A DNA stretch of 64,000 bases from Adiantum capillus-veneris (GCA_014529385.2 CM043944.1:77763884-77827883), one strand, 5' to 3'. Positions 46,613-58,045 are shown, numbered from the stretch's first letter. Numbers and translations are program-made. The notes: generated by a model not told the origin, from the letters alone.

Positions 46613-47420
46613 ATGGCGGAGGAAGGGAAGCTCAAGATCAAGAAGTTCAACGGAAAAAACTACCAACATTGAAAGATGCAGATTGAAGACTATCTCTACC
46701 AAAAGGACCTTTATTTTCCACTAGGCGGTCTTGCAAAGAAGCCCGCAACGATGGCATATAAAGAGCATGGATTGTCCTTGATCGAAAGGCACTGGGAACA
46801 ATCTGGTTAAGCTTGGCATCAACAGTGGCCTTCAATGTTTTGGAGATGAAGACCACGGAGGACTTGATGAAGTCACTTGACGGCCTCTATAAGAAACCCT
46901 CAGCATCCAATAAGGTATTTCTCATGAAGCGTTTGTTCAATCTTAAGATGGCAGAGAATGGTTCAGTTGCAAAACACCTTAATGACTTTAACACCAACAT
47001 AAGTCAACTTCGATTGGTAAAAATCAATTTCGATGACAAAGTGCAAGCTCTCCTTATACTATCGTCTCTGCCGGATAGTTGGAACAGCCTTGTGATGGAT
47101 GTAAGTAATTCTATCTATGGCACAAATACTCTTAATTTTGAAGATGTTGTGGGTGTCTCATAAACGAGGAAATGCAAAGGAGAAGCACAGGAGAATCATC
47201 AAGTGTTGCATTGTCAGTGGGAAACAAGAGGAAGCCTAAGGAGAGGTTCAAAAACCAAAAGGGTCGTGATCGCTCAAGGTGGAGCAGTCACCCACAAAGT
47301 CACTTCTTAAATGTTGGAACTGTGGCAAGAAGGGCCATCTCAAGAAGGATTGTTGGTCCAAGAAGAAGAAGGAGTCGGAGTCTCAAGCCAACAAGCCAAT
47401 ATCAGAGGCCAATGTAGCAG
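46613..47420 (+). pseudogene. copia E gag (broken)
   Basis: Begins MAEEGKLKIKKFNGKNYQH, followed at once by a stop where the family has tryptophan, then QIEDYLYQKDLYFPL. Later frames give FNVLEMKTTEDLMKSLDGLY, LKMAENGSVAKHLNDFN and a CCHC knuckle CWNCGKKGHLKKDC (about 47310-47355). This order is typical of Tnt1/Tork-type Gag. Stops and frameshifts occur at about 46671, 46800 and 47161. Confidence 0.87.
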
Positions 47421-48657
47421 GTAAAGTAGAGAAAGATACTCTAATTCTCTCATTAGATAATGTATCTAATTCTTGGATAGTAGATTTCGGGGCTTCATTC
47501 CATGCGACACCACACATGCAACATTTCCAAGATTACACCAAAGGTAATTTTGGGTATGTATACTTGGGAGATGATGAAGCTTGTGAAATTATCGGCAAAG
47601 GTACAGTTTGTGTCAAAATTGCTAACGAAAATGAATGGAAGCTTAAAGATGCTAGACATGTTCCTTCTCTTTGCAAGAATTTGATCTCTACAAGACAATT
47701 GGACGATGAAGGTCACAACATTGCATTCAAAAACAAACGGTGGAAGATCTCAAAGGGATCTTTGGTGGTTGCCGAAGGAGAAAAGGTTTGTACACTTTAC
47801 TTGTGTACCGTCAGCTCGCAATCTTCAGCTTATGCGACAACTACAAAAGTCGACATTGCGGTGTGGCACTACCGGCTAGGGCATATGAGTGCCAGAGGAA
47901 TGCAAATCCTTCAAACAAAGAAGCTTCTACCAGGTTTGAAGAAGTGGACTTAAAGTTTTGTGAAGATTGTGTTTATGGTAAATAAAAGAGGATAAAATTT
48001 CAAAAATCAAGAAATGAAAGAAAAAATAAAAAACTTGAATTGGTTCATTCTGATGTTTGGGGTCCTGCAAGTACACCATCCCTTGGTGGCTCATTGTACT
48101 ATGTAACATTCATTGACGATGCGACTAGGAAGACATGGTTTTATGTGAAGAATAAATCCGATGTCTTTTCCATATTTCAAAGGTGGAAAGACTTTGTTGA
48201 GAATGAAGCAAATACCAAGGTTAAATGCCTCAGATCCGACAATGGAGGTAAATATTGTAGCCAAGCTTTTGAAAGTTTTTGTGCTAGCAATGGAATTCGG
48301 AGACAAAAGACAACCCCAAGGACACCTCAACAAAATGGGATTTCGAAAAGGATGAATAGGAAAATCACGGAGTGAGCATGAAGCATGCAGCTACATGCAG
48401 GCTTACCACTTGCGCTTTGGGCAAAAGCACTAAGTATGTATGTGTACTTAATCAACCGGTCACCCTCAATGGCATTGGATGGGAGAGTTCCAGAGGAGGC
48501 ATGGACAAGTAAACCGATGAATTATTCATTTCTCAAAGTGTTTGGGTGTGAGGCTTTCATGCACATAGATAGAAGCCTAAGGTCAAAGCTAGATGCAAAG
48601 TCCAAAAAGTGTTTCTTCGTTGGCTATGGAGAAGGTGACTTTGGGAATCGCCTATAG
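47421..48657 (+). pseudogene. copia E protease-integrase (broken)
   Basis: Protease reads SWIVDFGASFHATPH, with DFGA in place of the usual DSGA active site. The GAG-pre-integrase WHYRLGHMSARGMQ is at about 47862. Integrase: LVHSDVWGPASTPSLGGSLY, FIDDATRKTWFY, CLRSDNGGKYCSQAFESF, TPRTPQQNGISKRMNRKI, then a TGA (about 48373), PLALWAKALSMYVYLINRSP and VFGCEAFMHI. Additional stops occur at about 47952 and 47983. Confidence 0.88.
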
Positions 48658-48729
48658 AATCCTAAAGATGGTATAATCTTTAGAAGTAGGGATGTAATTT
48701 TCAATTAACAAAATATGTACAAAGATTAG

Positions 48730-50144
48730 TTGGAAAGAAAACAAACAAAAGAAAGAGATGATGAGTACATGGAGCTTGAGGAAGGCGAAGACTCAAGGAG
48801 TGCAAACGGTGACAACATACAACAACATCAACCGAATGAGGAGCCTCAACCTATTCTCCGAAGATCTACAAGAGCAAGTAGACCTCCACAAAGGTTTATT
48901 ACTACCTTCAACCATCTCTTGATCTCAGATTTTGGAGAGCCGGAATCATATGAGGAAGCTATAAAACACGAATCCAAAGAAGAATGGATAAAGAGCATAC
49001 AAGTGGAGATGGACTCATTACATTGCAACCAAACATGGGAGTTTAATGAGTTGCCTAAAGGTATGCGGGAACTTCAGAACAAATGGGTGTACAAGCTGAA
49101 GGAAGAAGAAGGTGGGAAGGAAAGGTACAAGTTTAAGCTTGTGGTAAAAGGGTTTTCTCAAAAGAAAGGTATTGAATTCAATGAAATATTTTCTCATGTT
49201 GTAAAAATGAACTCAAATAGGCTTGCTTAAGCCTTGTAGCTGCTCAATGATTTAAATCTTGAGCAAATGGATGTAAATATGGCGTTCCCTCACGGTGATT
49301 GAGAGGACGAGATTTACATGCTTCAACCAAAGGGGTATGAAGTAAAAGGTAAGGAGAAAATGGTTTGCAGATTAAAGATTAGCTTGTATGGTTTAAAGCA
49401 AGCATCAAGACAATGATACTTGAAGTTTGATCGATGGATGTTGGATCATGGATTCACAAGGTGCTACTCAGATCATTGCGTCTACACGAAGAATTTGGGG
49501 GATGGGAAGTTTATCATTCTAATGTTGTATGTTGATGACATGCTGATTGCAAGTGCTAACATGCAGGACATCAAAGACCTAAAAGAAGAGCTTTCTAAAT
49601 CTTTTTCAATGAAATATTTAAGTGCTGCACAGAGGATACTTGGTATGAAGTTATCAAGGGACAATATGAAATAGAGATAAAGCTATCTCAAGAGAATTAC
49701 ATCAAGAAGGTACTAGAAAGGATTTCAATGAAAAATGCAAAAACACGTATTTACATCACGGTTGGAGGCGCAGCAGTAAGCTGGGCTTCAAAGCTACAGA
49801 AAGTGGTCTCACTTTCTACCACGGAAGCATAGTATGTAGCAATGACAGAGGCAAAGAAAGAAATTATGTGGCTTCACAGATTCTTAGAAGAGCTTGGATT
49901 CAAACAAGACAATTGTGTTAGTATAGTGATAGCCAAAGCGCTATCCATCTTGCGAAGAACTCAGCCTTTCATTCAAGGACAAAGCACATTGAGGTGAGAT
50001 ATCACTTCATATGCACACTTTTGGAATAGAGACAGCTAAAGCTAGGAAAGGTGCATACAAGTGAAAATCCTGCAGACATATTTACAAAGGTGGTCAACAA
50101 GGAGAAGGTGAGATTCTGCTCATCTTCAATTGGCATTCAAGGAT
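48730..50144 (+). pseudogene. copia E reverse transcriptase-RNase H (broken)
   Basis: RT: ESKEEWIKSIQVEMDSLHCN, NKWVYKLKEEEGGKERYKFK, KGIEFNEIFSHVVKM, then heavily broken sequence to 49420, and the active site MLYVDDMLIAS (about 49525). RNase H: VGGAAVSWASKLQKVVSLST, KHIEVRYHFI and NPADIFTKVVNKEKVRFC (about 50070-50120). Many stops lie between 49230 and 49420 and between 49675 and 50040; an internal piece between about 49730 and 49755 seems deleted, because RT end and mid RNase H are adjacent. Confidence 0.85.
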
Positions 50145-51618
50145 AAGAAGCCAGGATGGAAATCAGTCACAAGGGTGAGCAAGGATGTTTTTTTTAATGA
50201 AATGACAAGTTGGTATGCTAATGTAAAAGATGATTTAAGCACTGATGTAAGAGAAAATGGGATTGCAAAAAATACAGGTGCACAGTCACAAGTTTTGAGT
50301 GGGTCACAAGGGTCAGAAGGTCATGGTGAGAATCCATGGAGTTATAGATTACGTGAAAGAGTGAGTCCTGCTAACTCAAAAAATGTATCAAGGAAAGGGA
50401 GGAAAACGTTGATGATGGAACTAAGTTGCCAAATTTGAGTGCCGATTATGATGATGGCGATAGCAGTGGTTGTGATTAGAGTTTAGATGAGGAGTTTGAC
50501 ATACCCTCTATGAAGACTCCGAGTGCAAGAAGGATGCAAGCAGGGAACAAGGCACCTGGAAGTGATGCTGGACCATGTAGGTCAAAAAGAGTAAGAAATT
50601 ATATGCAGACATTGACTTATGACAGTTATGTGACTCGTCATTATGCATATATGGAGAAGATTACAAGGGAGGTAGAATCCACATGTTTTAAGGATGCTAT
50701 CAAAGATGAAAAATGGTAGCAATCTATGGATGAAGAGATGGATGCACTTGATGTAAATGGAACATGGAAATTGGTGCCATTACCAAAAGGTAAAAAGACA
50801 ATTGGATGTAAGTGGGTTTACAAAATAAAGCATATTGTTGATGGCAATGTGAGCACGTGCAAGGCTAGGCTTGTAGCTAAAGGTTATGCTTATACTTATG
50901 GAATTGATTATGTGGAGACATTCAGCCCCGTACCCAAGATGGCTACCGTTATGTGTTTATAGTAGTGGCTTCTGCTTTAATGGGTGTTGAGTAAAATGGA
51001 TGTAAAGAATTCATTTCTGAATGGAGACTTGGAGGAATTTGTGTATATGGAGCAACAACAAGGTTATGCAAATATGAGACTACATGACCTTGTATGCAGG
51101 TTAAAGAAAGCATTGTATGGGCTGAAGTAAGCACCTAGAGCTTGGTATGAGACGATTGTGGCATTCCTCATTTCATTGGGCTTTGAGATGTCTGATGCAG
51201 ATAATTTATTGTATGTGCAAAAGAATGAGGTAGGAATTGTGGTGATATGTATTTACGTGGATAATTTGATTGTTAGAGATAATAATGTGTCTTAAGTAGA
51301 GGGTGTACAGGCTCTACTTGTGTAGGATTTTGAGATGAAATACTTAGGAGACTTGCAGTATTTCTTACGCATTGAAATTATTTGCATAGAAGAGGATGTA
51401 TGGCTATCATAAAGGCAATATGCTTTGGATATGCTGAAAAAGTGTGGTATAGATGATTGTAAGCCAATTGCAACGGCCTTAGATCAAAATTTGAAGTTGG
51501 GAAATGATGCATTTCAAGTGCTTGAGAATGCTACCATGTACATGAAGATTGTGGGCATCTTGATCTACTTGACTATCTCACATCCAAACTTGAGCTACAC
51601 ATTTGGATCGGTGAGTCA
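50145..51618 (+). pseudogene. copia C late integrase-reverse transcriptase (broken)
   Basis: Resumes C pol with KKPGWKSVTRVSKDVFFNE (integrase C-terminal region), then RT: MDEEMDALDVNGTWKLVPLP, IGCKWVYKIKHIVDGNVSTC, GIDYVETFSPVPK, MDVKNSFLNGDLEEFVYMEQ, KKALYGLK, a decayed active site (ICIYVDNL, with YVDN for YVDD) and CGIDDCKPIATALDQNLKLG. Stops include TAG at about 50718 (normally Gln), TAG near 50960 and TAA near 51128. Copia F cuts the gene at 51618, within GSVS|QFMQ. Confidence 0.88.
51614..51618. repeat. target site duplication AGTCA of copia F
   Basis: AGTCA here and at 56772-56776. Removing F plus one copy restores the C reading across GSVSQFMQSPKK. Confidence 0.93.
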
Positions 51619-51845
51619 TGTTGGAATTAGGGTTGCAGAGAAACGCACACAGCTTGGACAAGATGAAGGAAGCTCAAGGCACACAATGGACAATGTGTTA
51701 CTTAGTGTGCTATGGAAAGATAGATAGCCCTAGAGTGATGGGCGTATATACAATGCACGTGGGAAAAAACCTCCTAAAGAGGGAAAAAATGCCCCGGCGG
51801 TCCTGGTGTGTTCACACACATCACTACCACATGTATATGGTAAAA
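51619..51845 (-). repeat. copia F 3' LTR
   Basis: TGTTGGAATTAGGG to TATATGGTAAAA on plus; the terminal TGTTACC of the family is altered (C to A near 51844). The complement of the polypurine tract, AATCCCCCCTG, follows at 51846-51856. Confidence 0.92.
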
Positions 51846-51939
51846 AATCCCCCCTGGAGTGATGCGGTGAACGAGAGCTGGCACATGAGTAAAGGGAAGT
51901 GCTATGCCTTAAGGACATGATCAGTCCACAAAGGGGAGG

Positions 51940-53230
51940 AAGCCCAAAGCTTTGCGAAAAGCTTCAAGCTTCTCACGAGACAATGCCTTTGTGAAAAGGT
52001 CTGCAAGGTTATCCTGTGTTGGCACATAAGCCAAGCTGATCTCCTTGCTGAGAGCCTCTCCCTGACATAGTGGTAATGCACCTCAATGTTCTTTGTGAAG
52101 CATGAAAAACTGGGTTCCTTGCAACTGCCAATGCGCTCTGACTGTCAGTGTAGATAGTGTTGGCAGTGTCCTGTCCAACAACCAAATCAGCCACCATAAG
52201 GTGTCTGAGCCATGCACAGTCAACCGTAGCTGTGAAGACTGCCCTGTACTCAGTCTCACAACTCAAAGTGGCCACAGTAGGTTGCTTCTTGCTCAACCAT
52301 GATATACATGAACTACCAAGCATGAAACAAAACCCACTTGTGGACACTCGCGTGTCAAAACAACCAGCCCAATCTGAGTCCGAAAAAGCATGTAAGTCTG
52401 GCGGCAATGATCCCCCCCTTGGGATAAAACAAGCCAAGATGTAAAGTGCCACTAAGGTAGCGGAAAATCCTCTTGACAGCCTGCCAATGCTTAGACCCTG
52501 GGCTATGCATAAATCTGTTGACCTGTGAGACTGCAAACTGAATATTTGGCCTCGTGTTTCATACATAAATGAGGTAGCCAATAGCAATTTGGTAAAGAGT
52601 GACATCAGCAGGATTGCCAACATCAGACTCAACTTCAAACCTGTTTTCATGGGAGTGGCAATAGGTTTGCAATCCTCAAGTCCAAACGTACATAGCAATG
52701 TCTCTATGTAACTTTTCTGACACGAGGCAATACCACCATCACACTGCTTAAACTAAATATCCAAGTAATGATGCAACAGCCCCAAATCTTTTATCTTGAA
52801 AGTAGCATTCAAATCAACCTTAAATTCAGCAATATGTCTCTCATTTGGTCTAGTGATCAGCAAATCATCGACATAAAGAACCACAATGAGAAATACATCA
52901 TCCACATGTTTTACATACAATGTGCTTTCTGTTGGACTGTTACGAAAGCCTCGTTTAACCAGATGAGTGTCAACTTTCTCATACCAAGCACGAGGAGATT
53001 GCTTCAACCCATAGAAAGCCTTCTTACATCTGCACACTTTGTCCTCTTGTCCTTTTATGACAAAACCGCGAGGCTGCGTTACATAAACTTCCTCAAATAT
53101 GTCACCATTCAAGAAAGCAGTAACAATGTCTCATTGATGTACATCCCAACCAAAATGAGCTGCCAATGCACATAGAAAACGCACAGTAGTCATACGACAA
53201 GTGGGAGAAAAAGTCTCTTCATAATCTATG
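51940..53230 (-). pseudogene. copia F reverse transcriptase-RNase H (broken)
   Basis: Minus strand: KGIDYEETFSPTCRMTTVRF, HFGWDVHQ then a stop, DIVTAFLNGDIFEEVYVTQP, KAFYGLKQSPRAWYEKVDTH, active site VVLYVDDLLITR, then TAG after HHYLDI (about 52753). A deletion near 52620-52650 shifts the frame before RNase H. RNase H is readable in other frames: AFSDSDWAGCFDTRVSTSG, SWLSKKQPTVATLSCETEYR, TIYTDSQSALAVARNPVFH. The remainder decays toward 51940. Confidence 0.9.
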
Positions 53231-54634
53231 CCTTTTTGATGTGCATTGCAACTTATGGCGATTAATCTCACCATCCGGCTTGCGTTTCAACTTGTAAACC
53301 CACTTCGTACCAATGGCCTTTTTGCCAAGAGGCAAATCACATAAAGTCCATGTGTCAGTTTCTATAAGTGCATCATATTCTAATTGCATGGCAGCCATCC
53401 AATTTTCTGAATTGTGTGCTTCATTAAAAGACAGAGGCTCCTCAACATCATGTAAGCTAGACACAGCCAAAGCATAACAATCTGATGCATAAGATGCATG
53501 GAAAGAGCCTGAACGAGTACGACTAGACAAAGGTGCATCCAATTTGTTGTCACGCAAAGTGTGCACTAGCCATTTTGGCATACCTCTAGCCTGCTCATTT
53601 TCAGTCCTTTCCTCATCAAGTACATCATGTACATCTGCATCAGTAATAGGCTGATCTGTAACATTTTCAAAAACCCCCATAGGCTGTACATTTGCCTCAT
53701 TGGAAATTACATTAGTATTTCCACCACTGAAAAGAGGCAACAAAGTGTCATAAATGTCGTGTGAGATTACATTACTCTCTCTAGTACATGACAGTAAGGG
53801 CTGAACAGAATCTTCCACAAACACTACATCCCGTGAAACCAAAATACGCTTTGTTTGCGGATGGTATAACCTATAACCTTTGCTTTCAGCACTATAACCA
53901 ACAAAAATACATTTGACAGCCTTATCATCCAATTTTTTGCGTTGTGTTTGTGGCACAAAAGCATATGCCAAATAGCCAAAAACACACATGTGCTCAATAG
54001 AAGGCTTTCTATCATGCCATGCTTCATATGGAGTAATAGACTGCAAAGCTTTTGTAGGACACCTATTAAGTACATAAGTGGCACACATGATGGCTTCAAG
54101 CCAAAAAGAATGTGGCAAAGCTTGACTTTTGACCATACATCGTGCCATTTCCGTAAGTGACCTATTTTTCCTCGCAGCAACACCATTTTGTTGAGGTATA
54201 TAAGGCACTGTACATTGGTGTTTTATCCCACGACTAGCCAGAAATGCATTAAATTCATGAGACATATACTCCCCCCCTCGATTGGAACGGAGGGTGCCCA
54301 TAGTACATTTCGAGACATTTTCAGCCATAGCCAAAAATTGTTTGAAGCACATAAAAACTTCGGACTTCTCTTTAAGCGAAAATACCCATTCATGCCTGGA
54401 GTAATCATCAATGAAAGTCACGAAGTACAGGTAATTGCCCAAGGACGGAGTTTGCATGGGCCCACAAACATCACTATGCACAAGATGCAATCTGCATGTG
54501 GCCTGAACTGAACCATCCTTTGGAAACTTAGAACGCTGCATCTTACCCAAAATACAGCCTTCACAAACATGTTTGATAGGTGCTTCAAGAGCCAGCAAAG
54601 AAGCAACCATATCAGATTTCTGCAAACGCAGCAA
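53219..54634 (-). pseudogene. copia F integrase-RT N-terminus (longest intact stretch)
   Basis: A 471-residue open frame. Integrase: CEGCILGKMQRSKFPKDGSV, LVHSDVCGPMQTPSLGNYLY, FIDDYSRHEWVF, GTLRSNRGGEYMSHEFNAFL, VPYIPQQNGVAARKNRSLTE, and the C-terminal KAVKCIFVGYSAESKGYRLY with RILVSRDVVF. RT begins NWMAAMQLEYDALIETDTWT and AIGTKWVYKLKRKPDGEINR, then a frameshift ends the frame. The usual second catalytic Asp context RSDxGGEY reads RSNRGGEY, so Asp is replaced by Asn. It shows what is missing from A between 18774 and 37280. Confidence 0.92.
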
Positions 54635-54719
54635 AGTGGAAAAATTCAGATGACCAAAACAAGAATGCCAAAGTTTTGCATCTGAAATAGCCCTTGAATC
54701 TGCGACAGCATTTGCAAAA

Positions 54720-55130
54720 CTTTATTCACACTTGTCATACAAAGTGAGCTTATACAGCCCACGGCACAAAAGGCCAGATGCAACAATCTCATCACCAAAA
54801 CTGAGATCATGAACTGTACATCTGTCATCCACAAATTTGACTACAAGTCCAAGTCTAGCAAGTGCATTTACAGACAAGAGATTCTTCTTGATCCCAGGTA
54901 CATAAAGTGCATCAACAAATCTGAAGGAACTGCCATTTGTAGCAGTAAGCACAATCTTTCCAACTCCCTGAACCAGATAAGAGGCATTGTTGGCACAAGT
55001 GACTGAATTCCCATGAGGGACAGACTCGACAGAGGTAAATAATTCACGATGTGAGGTAATGTGCTTTGTAGCACCACTGTCGAAATACCACACATGTGAA
55101 TCTGCAGCAACAAACTGACAAGCATGCATC
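54720..55130 (-). pseudogene. copia F protease region
   Basis: WYFDSGATKHITSHRELFTS (intact DSGA active site), then NALARLGLVVKFVDDRCTVH and LCRGLYKLTLYDKCE, followed by a stop where A continues. A small insertion at about 55110 puts it out of frame with Gag. Confidence 0.88.
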
Positions 55131-56193
55131 ATGGACAGCAGGATTGTAAGTGCACTCTGCGCTAAAAGCCCATTTTGCATCAACATCAGCAACACAGTCT
55201 CCTTTCACAGAAGACTCAACAATGGCTACATTTGTAGTGGAACCAGCATTTGCAGTGGAACCACCCTCTTTCTTCTTAGCCTCTTTGGCCTTCAACTTAG
55301 GACACGACTTGATCAAGTGATCATTAGATTTACAATAATGGCAACGCATTTTCTTTTTGTCCTTATCACCAGAATTTCCAGACGAAGTGCTTCCAGCAGA
55401 AGCATTGGGAACAGAAGTTTTTCCACTCGCAGCAAAACCATAAGAAGTGGCTGCATTGCTATTACCACCCTTTCTTTGAGAAGCAATAAAAGCCTGTTCA
55501 ATTGCACGCTGTCTAGTCCTAGTTTTTATGGAAAGTGACTCTTGCAAAAAGCAATGTGCATAATGCATCAAACTTGACAACTTCTGGATTTCCTTGGGTC
55601 ATAAGTCTCTAAGTACTAGCAAAAGTCTGGTAAGAATCTGGTAAGGCATCAAGAACAGTCTGCACAAGTGAACTGTCCGAAATGACTTCGCCTGCAGAAA
55701 TAAGCTGCTCATTGATATCCTTGACACTAGCAAGGAAAGTGTCCATATCATCTTCCTCATGCATAATCTTCGACTCCAGCTCTTTATGCAGCAAAGCAAT
55801 TTTAGCCTCATTGCGGCTTGCATAAAGACCTGCTAGAATATCCCAAGCCTGTTTTGCAGATTTTGCTGAACGAATGTGAGGAACAATGGTGCGCTTCACA
55901 AACAACGCAATCAATGCATGAGCCTGCGCATCCTTTACATCCCAACGAGCTTGTTCTACCGTAGGCAAAACAACTCTAATAGCAGCAATCCTTGCAGCAA
56001 GACCTGCAACATCCTCGACATCCCTTACATCCTCAGAACCAGCACGTACATCAATGCCCTGCACAATATTCCAGACGCCCTTTGACACAAGAACGTGTTT
56101 CATCATATAAGCCCACATAGGGTAATTATCCCCATCCAACCTGTCCTCAGTAGCAAACATCTTGAACACATCTGTGTTGTTGTTGTCAGCCAT
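55044..56193 (-). pseudogene. copia F gag (one internal stop)
   Basis: ATG 56193 (MADNNNTDVFKMFATEDRLD), Gag core (NYPMWAYMMKHVLVSKGVWN; KQAWDILAGLYASRNEAKIA), an amber stop at about 55609 in SYQTFAST where A has tryptophan (TGG to TAG), then a frame with the CCHC knuckle CHYCKSNDHLIKSC (about 55335) and a Lys/Gly/Ser-rich end. Its stops are fewer than in A, so F sequence decay is lighter in gag. Confidence 0.9.
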
Positions 56194-56532
56194 GGTAAAT
56201 GTTGCGCCTGATGTGAAAACTGCCCAAAAATAAGAGAAACGGAACGAGAACAACACGTGCTATATAGCACAAACCATAGAAGACTATAAGGCACCTAATA
56301 TGCAAAAAAAGGAACTAACAGAATTTTTGCACAAAATGATGAAATTACCTGTGCAGACTTGCATGTAGTGGAAACAGAGGCCGAAATGAGCCCGAATCAA
56401 AAATCTGAGCAGACTAAGCTCTCCTGAAATATTTGTTGACCTGCGAACGCTCGCCAAAGCTCACTGAAATCGGAGAAAGTGAGGAGGCGTGTGCTGGAGC
56501 AGCTGGCGACTAAGCCCAGGAGGACGCAACCT

Positions 56533-56544
56533 ACTCTGATACCA
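56533..56544 (-). other. primer binding site of copia F
   Basis: Minus-strand TGGTATCAGAGT, two bases from the 5' LTR. Confidence 0.88.
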
Positions 56545-56546
56545 AT

Positions 56547-56771
56547 TGTTGGAGTTAGGGTTGCATAGAAACGCACACAGCTTGGAGAAGATGAAGGAAG
56601 CTCAAGGCACACAATAGAGAGTGTGTTACTTAGTGTGCAATGGAAAGATAGATAGCCCTAGAGTGATGGGCGTATATACAATGCACGGGGAAAAAACCTC
56701 CTAAAGAGGGAAAAATGCCCCAGCGGTCCTAGTGTGTTCACACACATCACTACCACATGTATATGGTAACA
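56547..56771 (-). repeat. copia F 5' LTR
   Basis: TGTTGGAGTTAGGG to TATATGGTAACA on plus, 225 bp, inverse of the A LTR with scattered differences. Confidence 0.93.
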
Positions 56772-57250
56772 AGTCAGTTTATGCAGTCTCCCAAGAAACC
56801 ACACTTGGATGAAATGAGGTGCATTTTGTGCTATGTGAGTGCTACTTTTGATAATGAACTCTTTTATATGGCTGATGTGGAGTTCCAGCTCTATAACTAC
56901 GTAGATGCAGATTGGACTGGTAGTACATATGCTCACAAGTCTACTAGTGGCTTCATGTTTTCACTAGCAACCTATGGTTGCTCTTTCAAGTATACAGGCA
57001 TAGTACATGGGTGATGTAGTGGTGGCATGTGAAGTAGCATGGCTAAGATTGCTACTTCATGAATTTGGAGTGTAGGTACAGAGGCTGGTTGTCATCTATT
57101 GAGACAACCTTAGCAGCACAGAGTTGACACACAAAACCCAATGTTTCATGCCAGGACAAAGCACATTGAGGTGCACTACCATTTCATTAGAGAGAGGGTC
57201 TTAGCAAGCGATATTGACCTTGAGTACATGGTGATGGATGAGCTACGATG
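56772..57250 (+). pseudogene. copia C RNase H end (broken)
   Basis: SQFMQSPKKPHLDEMRCILC, LYNYVDADWTGSTYAHKSTS and GFMFSLATYGC read in one frame. Later frames give KHIEVHYHFIRERVLASDID (about 57160-57220). A deletion near 56995 removes the SKKQPTVALSS-type block, and the terminal LTKAL-type motif is decayed. Confidence 0.85.
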
Positions 57251-57290
57251 ATTTCAAGTGATGCTTGGCATACGGGAGATGTCATTGATC

Positions 57291-57303
57291 TTGATGGGGG
57301 GAG
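57291..57303 (+). other. polypurine tract of copia C
   Basis: TTGATGGGGGGAG directly before the 3' LTR. Confidence 0.85.
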
Positions 57304-57698
57304 TGTTGAGAGGTCAAGCCTACCATATGCGACTCTTGGATGACTACCACCGACATTCATCATCATTGGTGCGCCTTGGTGGATACGCATCTCTTTGCAG
57401 ATGATACTACAGTTGTACTACATTGAGTTGGTCTACCTATCAGAGTGATGGCACACTTATCTACTCACCTCACTCACTAGCGGTTTACTCTAGACCATTG
57501 TACTAGTTCCCCCCTTTTATGTTGTATTTACCCTTATGTTTTGTAGACCTCTTATCTTGAGTTAGTGAAGAAGAAGAAGTGAAATATTTTGCATCCATCT
57601 TTGTGTGTGTGTGTGTGTGTGCATGCGCGCACGCGTGTGTGTGTGCACGCGCGTGCGCTTGCAAGAGCTTAGACTCTCTCCTACTCTGTCTCTTGACA
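57304..57698 (+). repeat. copia C 3' LTR
   Basis: TGTTGAGAGGTCAAG to TCTCTTGACA, 395 bp. Matches 8585-8936 but has a longer TG/CG alternating tract (57602-57659). Followed by the target duplication TAGCA (57699-57703). Confidence 0.93.
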
Positions 57699-58045
57699 TA
57701 GCATTTTCTTCATGAGAATTAACTTTATGCAAGTCTGCCGCGTATGGAAAACATGACCTTTGAACCGTGCTATTGGAGTAGCCAAATATTTAGAATCCAT
57801 TTCTTACTTGATTCTTGCTCACTCCGTTCTCCCTTGTAGGCCATTGCTTACTTGATTATTGCTTACTCCCTTCTAAATTCGCTCCCTCAAGAAAGTGGTG
57901 GAAACAAGTGGTTGAGCCTTGAGGTGCATTTGAGGGGGTATAAGTGCCTCGGTTGGCCTCATCTCTACCTGACACAGGGTGAGAACCGAGGTTTGCAAGG
58001 TGGCTATGTCACAACAAGGGTAAGACCCAAGGGACATGAACCCTG

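Larger units (their letters stand above)
45959..50144 (+). mobile_element. Ty1/copia element E (Tork/Tnt1-like), 3' LTR lost
   Basis: 5' LTR 45959-46539, primer site 46542-46553, gag, protease, integrase, RT and RNase H to about 50140, all on plus. No 3' LTR or polypurine tract follows: at about 50140-50148 the sequence passes directly into the copia C late-integrase region. One deletion probably removed the E 3' LTR together with C protease and integrase. E has many stops, so it is old. Confidence 0.85.
51619..56771 (-). mobile_element. Ty1/copia element F, complete length, same family as A
   Basis: LTRs at 51619-51845 (3') and 56547-56771 (5'), AGTCA duplication, primer site, polypurine tract and gag-PR-INT-RT-RNaseH in order on the minus strand; about 5.15 kb. 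It is the only uninterrupted full-length element here. It is still inactive, with a gag stop, a gag/protease frameshift and RT/RNase H frameshifts. Confidence 0.95.
8585..57698 (+). mobile_element. Ty1/copia element C, host to all nested insertions
   Basis: Bounded by LTRs at 8585-8936 and 57304-57698 and by the duplication TAGCA. Its own sequence is scattered: 5' LTR and leader (8585-9198), a duplicated and truncated 5' LTR (11395-11643 plus 44702-44708), primer site and gag (44709-45958), RT (about 50148-51618), RNase H and polypurine tract (56772-57303), 3' LTR. The protease and most of the integrase are missing. The remainder is copies of elements B, A, D, E and F plus the tandem duplication. 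Stops such as CAG to TAG in RT show it is dead. Confidence 0.9.
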
